64,000 nt of DNA from Corythucha ciliata (taxonomy: Eukaryota > Arthropoda > Insecta > Hemiptera > Tingidae). Where the stretch lies: contig CM075940.1 in NCBI GenBank assembly GCA_038030265.1, positions 16,877,604-16,941,603 on the forward strand. The letters run 5' to 3'. Under the pieces are notes generated by a model that worked only from the letters and a program-made list of their open reading frames with translations, ran no database searches and was not told the origin of the DNA. Shown in pieces: positions 59,034-64,000 of the stretch. The translations under genes were made by a program, and so were the position numbers. Positions within the stretch are counted from its first letter, which is position 1. Each line of letters begins with the position of its first letter.

Positions 59034-61130
59034 ATAGAAACCAGAAAGGGAAGGAGGCCTTGGTCCGGGTCGCCAAAGCAGGGTAAGTGTCCCCTGGTAC
59101 TTGGGCATGGCCGGCCGCAGTCCCCTCATGGGGTGATTACAACGGAATACACCGTAGGATACACTTCTTTTAAGGAGACAGGAAGTCCGAGATTGGAAGG
59201 TTGGGGTTTGTGGAGCTGTGGTTAAGGCCTATGGTGGGGGGGGGGGTAGTAGTTGAGCGCTATGGGTTGGTCTGTGGTTGGGGCTTGGCTTGAAGCCCGG
59301 GGTTGCGGGCCAGTGGTTGTGGGCTGAGGTTGGCTAACCTCACGGGCTACCCCCCCCCCCACACACACACACCCACGGGGTGTGGCCGAAGTGGCAAATA
59401 CGAAACGAAAAATGTCATCTTTCATAATGAAATTGGACTGCCAGCCTTCAATAAGAAAGCCTTGTGATGAAGGGCTGGACACTGGCCTTCTCGGGGTCAG
59501 GGAGTTTTTGTTAATAAGTTAGTGATGTTGAGTTAACTATAGTGTCTGTTAGAAATCCTTTCAGCCGCGATGTAAAAACAGGTGAGGATTTGGTGGGGCT
59601 GCGGATTGTTTTTCACTGTACCATTTTCCGATCTCGTCAAACTCCAAGATAACACGGCTTCGTCCAATTTTGATTGTTTTGCCATTTTTGCAAAATTCGC
59701 CTGTGGACGATTTTACGATTTCAGACAATTTTTAAAAATTGTATCGATTTGAGCCGAACGCGGTTTATGAGCCCGACGGACAATGGCCAATTGCAGAATG
59801 CCGCCCGCCGGTTCAGGTCAAAACGCTCTTACGCATCAACATTTTTTTTTAATGCGGAGTGAAAATGAGCGTTTCGCGTTACTGTTACGGCTGACTTTCT
59901 CGACCCATGTCAGGGTGCCGTGAATTACACAAGGACTTGCCCTGTTCTGGGACTGAAGACTGAACTGAATATCGTAGAGAGAAATTCTCTCTACAAAATA
60001 ATTTTCACTACGGGGAAAAACGACATTCAAAGAAAGTTTGGTCAGCAATTACAGTTAGTAAAAACCCTGAAGACTTTTCTTTCCATCAGAGTTTATGGGT
60101 TTCTTTTTTTAATGTACAGAAATTAAAATCTTTGTATCACCCACCGACCCTTTTCTTCTCCATTCACAACTTACACAAACTCTCTCCAAGATTTCCAATT
60201 TTCCTAACACACACTCCCACCTTCCCGCTGGTCGCTCTTTCACCTTTGAAAGCGCATTAATTTCAGAAGTCAACGAGGAGTTAATTACGGAGCAAACAGC
60301 ACTCTTTTTACAAGAGGAATAAATACAACAAAGACAAAAAAGAAGCAGTTAATTGAGCGCCCCCCCCCTCCCTAACGGAACAGAACGTGAGCCTGTCATT
60401 TCTACCTGTTGCTGAAAAATAAAATAAAATAATCAATATTGTACTAAAAGGCCAAATAAAGTCGGACCCTCCTCCTCCTGACATAAAAGTGGTATTTTAG
60501 ATAAATTCTCAAATTAAAGTGTTTTGTTCGTTATTTATAATCAGAAGGGCATAGAGGGAGGGCGGAAAATAACCTCGGCGTTTCATTTTGTCAACAGGAG
60601 AAAACCCCTTTTCCCTGACAACCACCTTTCGTTTTCATAAGTGTAACATGAAGTACGGAGCAGGTGTGACGGTTTTCACGCTCTTATTTGAGCGTAGGCA
60701 AATATATTTTTCATAAAGAAACAAAAGGAGAAAAAACAGGACAATATGAAATAAGTTTCAGGGCACACATTGAAGAAGCGGGGATTTTTTTTTTTTTTTT
60801 TCTGGTGTGTGCTTAACAGTTGTTCTACACACCAAAAAAAGGAGTTTTAATTGCTTAAGGTCTGTAAATGATGCTCCCCGTTCCTGACTGATGTTTAACA
60901 ATTAAAATTTAGGACTCCGCGGAGGCTCGCTGGGAGATTTAACGAAATTTTCTCCCCGTTATAACAATTGATTACTTTCGTCTAATCGGCGTGTAATTTG
61001 CATTGGGTTGAGGTGGTGGATGGTGGAAAAGTGTGTGGGGAGGGGGGGGGCGAGCTCGGGAGTTTGATTAAAATCAGAGTGGCCTCACATTTATCTTTCG
61101 CCTAATATCCCCCTCTTCTACCTCACACAG
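59034..61130. other. Unassigned DNA
   Basis: 59222-59360 is GC-rich and imperfectly repetitive (GTGGTTGGGGC, TTGGC, GGTTGCGGGC words) ending in a C and CA run. 59750-60000 has higher GC and exon-like plus-strand frames (for example TADFLDPCQGAVNYTRTC), but their splice phases do not fit each other. A perfect 10-bp inverted repeat lies at 59974-59994. T17 at 60785-60801. Confidence 0.35.
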
Positions 61131-61665
61131 GAAAACTTCCAAACGACGACCACTGGAGAATTAACACAGAAAACGTGCGAGTTTTACAATTTTTCAAACA
61201 AAAATTGCATATCCCCGACAATCAGACTGTTGGAATGATGATGACGGTGGTGGTTGGGGGGTATTTTTTCAATCTTTGCGAAACTCATGGAAGGCGATTT
61301 TTATACAAAATTAAACCCGCGGTGTTTCGCTCAGTTACATCAATACGTGGGAAGCACGTCCGAGTTCAATTTTTTGCTAGAAAAATGGGGCAATGAAGGA
61401 GCGAGGCAGAAACACAATCTGATGGCGGAGGGGGGTTCTTGAAAACATTACACTCGGCCCAGACAGTGTCTCCGTTGTGATGAACCCTCTGGAAATCAAG
61501 AACTCAAGTTCAGCTATTGTGGGGAAAGAGTCTAGTAGAATTGTTGATGAAATAAAAGCACATTTAATTGGTTTTTTCGTTTCCTTTCACGAGAGCTTAC
61601 CGCAAATGTCAACACAGCAGAAAGATTTACTGAAGTCGGTTGCTTTTTTGTTGGGGGTCATGTAA
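61131..61665 (+). pseudogene. Possible terminal exon with two G-run frameshifts (unknown protein)
   Basis: Not recognised. A good acceptor (CCCCCTCTTCTACCTCACACAG) precedes 61131. Three consecutive open segments follow in three frames: 61131-61255 (DDHWRINTENVRVLQFF), 61262-61429 (IFSIFAKLMEGDFYTKL, then ARQKHNLMAE) and 61436-61665 (LENITLGPDSVSVV to AFLLGVM, then TAA). Both switches occur exactly at six-G runs, 61256-61261 and 61430-61435, and both need the same correction of one extra G. About 178 codons result. This pattern suggests either homopolymer sequencing errors in a real exon or a recent pseudogene. Composition is protein-like throughout, with no low complexity. It may still be coincidence, since each segment alone is not remarkable. 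Confidence 0.33.
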
Positions 61666-62332
61666 TTTGATTTGCCATACGGAAAAAAATAGAAGTAAAA
61701 AGAATGAAAAAAAAAGAAGAAATTTCCTTCCTGGGGAAATAGGGAAACTCCTTGGGACTGTTCGCACGATTAAAGGGTAGACGATTAAAGGTGGAAATGA
61801 AAGGTCTGAGAAGAGGTGCTTTAACCCTTGAACGTGGATAGAATCAATCGGGGAAAACGATTTAATTGTAAAAAGTAGAAAACCCGATAAGTCGTGTGAC
61901 GAAGAAGAGTGCGATAGCATCAGCCTCTCCTCCTCGCTTTCCTAATCCTTGGCCTTTTAGGCCCGCGAAAAAGACGATGAAGAGAGAGAAAGATCTAAAA
62001 ACGAAACCGTAAGGTTCAAGAATCGGCAGGATCAGGCTCACTGGGGGTTTCAACCGTATCTTCTAGTTTCAGGCCAATTCTCATCCCCGAAAAGGCTAAA
62101 AGCTCGTAAAATTCAGTTCCAGTTCATGAGGTTCTCCAGTTTCGGTCGTTTTTTTTGTTTTTTTCTAGTTAGACTAACTCATTTCGGGGGGACGAAATTG
62201 AATCGGGTCGGTAAGTTGACATCTTGCCATCAGTATTTTCTTACGAACCATAAAATATTACAACTGTTACAAAGTCATCATCGACGTAATTGTTTTCAAA
62301 ACCCCCAACCCACCCCATCCATAATAACTCAC
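61666..62332. other. Unassigned spacer
   Basis: About 670 bp between the plus-strand and minus-strand candidates, which would be convergent. Purine-rich after 61680; no AATAAA directly after the candidate stop. Nothing else seen. Confidence 0.35.
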
Positions 62333-62426
62333 TTGGTCTGTCGAGCTCTGAAAGAAGTTCATCCGCTGACGCTGAGACTGACGATATAAAAGTGAGCAAA
62401 ATGATGACACATGCGTTCATCTTCAT
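62333..62426 (-). CDS. Candidate first coding exon with signal peptide
   Basis: On the minus strand an ATG in AAAAATG context opens MKMNACVIILLTFISSVSAS, then ADELLSELDRP. This is a textbook secretory signal: Lys near the start, a hydrophobic core VIILLTF, and small residues (VSASA) before an acidic mature start. After 31 codons plus one base comes CCAA|GTGAGT, a near-consensus donor, so the exon would end in phase 1. The product would be secreted or type I membrane. The rest of the protein would lie at lower coordinates; no partner exon with matching phase was found nearby. Short frames like this can arise by chance, but signal peptide and donor together make it one of the better candidates here. 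Confidence 0.38.
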
Positions 62427-64000
62427 TTTTTACCAATTAATTGTAGTATGCACTTATCACTTTCACAGCACTTGAAAAAGTCTTGTTAAGCATAAGGTTT
62501 CTGAGCTTGACACGTACTGTAAGGACACGGAAGAAAGCGATAATTTGTCATTTAAATTTTAAAGATTGACACTATTGTTTTTTGTTTTTCTTTACGAGTG
62601 GGGGAAGGGCTTTATAGTCACCGGGTGCCTTGATAAATTTTATTTCAAGGGCTTAGCGTTATGTTTGCTTATTTTTCGAAGGCGAAAGCCCAGGCGTTTT
62701 GATTTGTTTAGAGGCCATTTTTTTTTTCGCTTTTTTTTTCTGTCCCCTGTCTTTCCTTTTTTAAATATTTTTCATATATTTCTTATGGGCAGGAAGACGA
62801 CGCCTCTTACGAGCGGCCGGAGAGACGGATGAGAACAAGGAGAAATAATCACAACCGAACCGGTGAGACTCTGGCGACTGACTGGCGGTGAGGATGCCGA
62901 AGGCAGTCGTGGGTCTCGAGTGCTGGGTTTCGGAGCAACCCCCGCGCATACCGCCTCAAAGGGTTATTTACTGGTGAGGCCTTCTCTACATTATAGGTAG
63001 GCGAATTTGTATGGTACGCTGGTGAAAAACGTGGGGGCGTTTTTGTTTGTTTTTTTTGTTTTCTGCAAGAAGTACCCCACAAAATTTTGCTCGAACACTT
63101 TAAATTTTTATCAAACTTGAATAAACAACAAAAATACAAATGTTAACCTTTTTTTAAAAACAAGTTGCACACTCTATGAATAATTTGGGCTTGAAAATGA
63201 TTCTCCTCGAGGATAAAACGCTTTTCTAGTAGTCATTTTTCCATGAATCCACTTCAAAAATCTCCTGAAATATTACTTGGTACAACTCTGGCTGGACGCC
63301 CCTCAGCGCGGATCTTAAGTCTGCCTAGCGTATAGAGTCGTACAAAACAATTTAAACTTTTTTTTACAAGCTAAAAACCCCGAAATCAAAATCCCGCCAA
63401 CTTGAATTGAAGCCTCCACATATTTCGATAGGAAACCCTCCCCTTTTGCCCCCCACCCACCCTTCCGACCTTCAAATGCCTACAAAAATTTTTAAAAGCG
63501 CTATTTTTCAAAGTCCTCCACCAAATAAACGTCGCGTTATCTTTCCTTATGAATTTATACTTTTTAAGTGATGCCCATTCACCTCCCCCCCTCCATCACC
63601 CAACCATTTAAACTCATTCCTGAAAACGACGAGCTGAGAATTACGAGCGAGAGATGGGGTGGGTAGCGTGGCTGGAAACGTCCAACTTGTTTCTACGAAA
63701 TATTTATGTTTGTTTTATTTATTATTTTTTTTTTTTTTTTTAACGGTACGTTTCAGTGCGTACAGCTTCAGAGTGCGAAAGTTATAATGCGAGAGACTCC
63801 AGAAAAATCCTCTCTCTTGTGTCATTGGTCACACAATACGGCCCGTCACCATCAGTAAACTGTCGTTGTTAGCCACAAAAGTTTATCTCCTAATATAACT
63901 CGCTGGCAGGTATGTGGAATGGAGTAAAAAAAAAAGAGAGAGAGAGAAAGATATAGAAAGAGCGAGAGGGACTGGCTATTCCTTCCATATTTAAGTGGCC
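62427..64000. other. Right flank, possible upstream region
   Basis: 62800-62990 is distinctly GC-rich (several CG dinucleotides, for example TTACGAGCGGCCGG) and lies upstream of the minus-strand signal-peptide candidate, so it could be its promoter or 5' untranslated exon; this is inference. The rest is AT-rich, with T17 at 63725-63741 and a GA microsatellite at 63936-63970 near the edge. Confidence 0.35.

Noticed and set aside
59750..60000. Exon-like plus-strand frames (EPDGQWPIAECRPPVQ; TADFLDPCQGAVNYTRTC)
   Set aside because: Two competing frames in the first piece, and the available splice phases do not let the two pieces join. Kept only as a note in the spacer.
1..64000. tRNA, rRNA or snRNA genes
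   Set aside because: No B-box-like GGTTCGANTCC in a cloverleaf context and no rRNA or U6-like words were found; the GTTCGAATCC near 51728 is inside the copia coding relic.

Overview
The window looks like AT-rich (GC roughly 40% by eye) nuclear DNA from an animal, most likely an invertebrate. Genes are sparse and repeats abundant. There is no operon-like packing, no long intact reading frame, and no rRNA, tRNA or CRISPR array that I can see. The species cannot be named from the sequence. Frequent long G or C homopolymers, a Ty1/copia relic, hAT-like and PIF/Harbinger-like non-autonomous elements and intron-like DNA all fit an arthropod-like or other invertebrate genome.

Layout. 1-2.8 kb: a perfect 25-bp hairpin, then a long element built of diverged tandem units (family A). 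2.8-11.9 kb: unassigned DNA with a GC-rich decayed patch at 8.15-8.9 kb. 11.9-18.4 kb: arrays of families B, D and A. 18.6-25.8 kb: a possible Penelope-like scrap, a candidate minus-strand exon, a 144-bp MITE, a fold-back and a third family B array. 25.8-26.9 kb: family E arrays. 26.9-33.8 kb: an A56 tract, a 139-bp PIF/Harbinger-like MITE and a split family C array. 33.8-39.9 kb: nothing recognisable. 39.9-42.3 kb: a second family A element with hAT-like ends, a family E array and a candidate exon. 42.3-47.8 kb: another candidate exon and an inverted family E array. 51.6-52.8 kb: a deleted, stop-riddled Ty1/copia element with its 3' LTR, the only securely identified protein homology. 57.7-59.0 kb: a third family A element. 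61.1-62.4 kb: a possible plus-strand terminal exon broken by two G-run frameshifts, and a minus-strand signal-peptide-like first exon.

The most notable feature is about 9-10 kb of short-unit (roughly 30-60 bp) tandem arrays in at least five families. Their units differ, but each carries an AATTCGCG / CGCGAAATT-like core. At least two family A copies lie between hAT-like termini. The same core also forms the arms of the perfect hairpin at 472-527. This could be one fast-evolving repeat lineage or convergence on a CGCG-containing module.

Cellular gene content is uncertain. I list four candidate exons with consensus-like splice sites and one frameshifted terminal exon. Exon-like frames arise easily by chance in 64 kb, so all are low confidence and none was matched to a known family.
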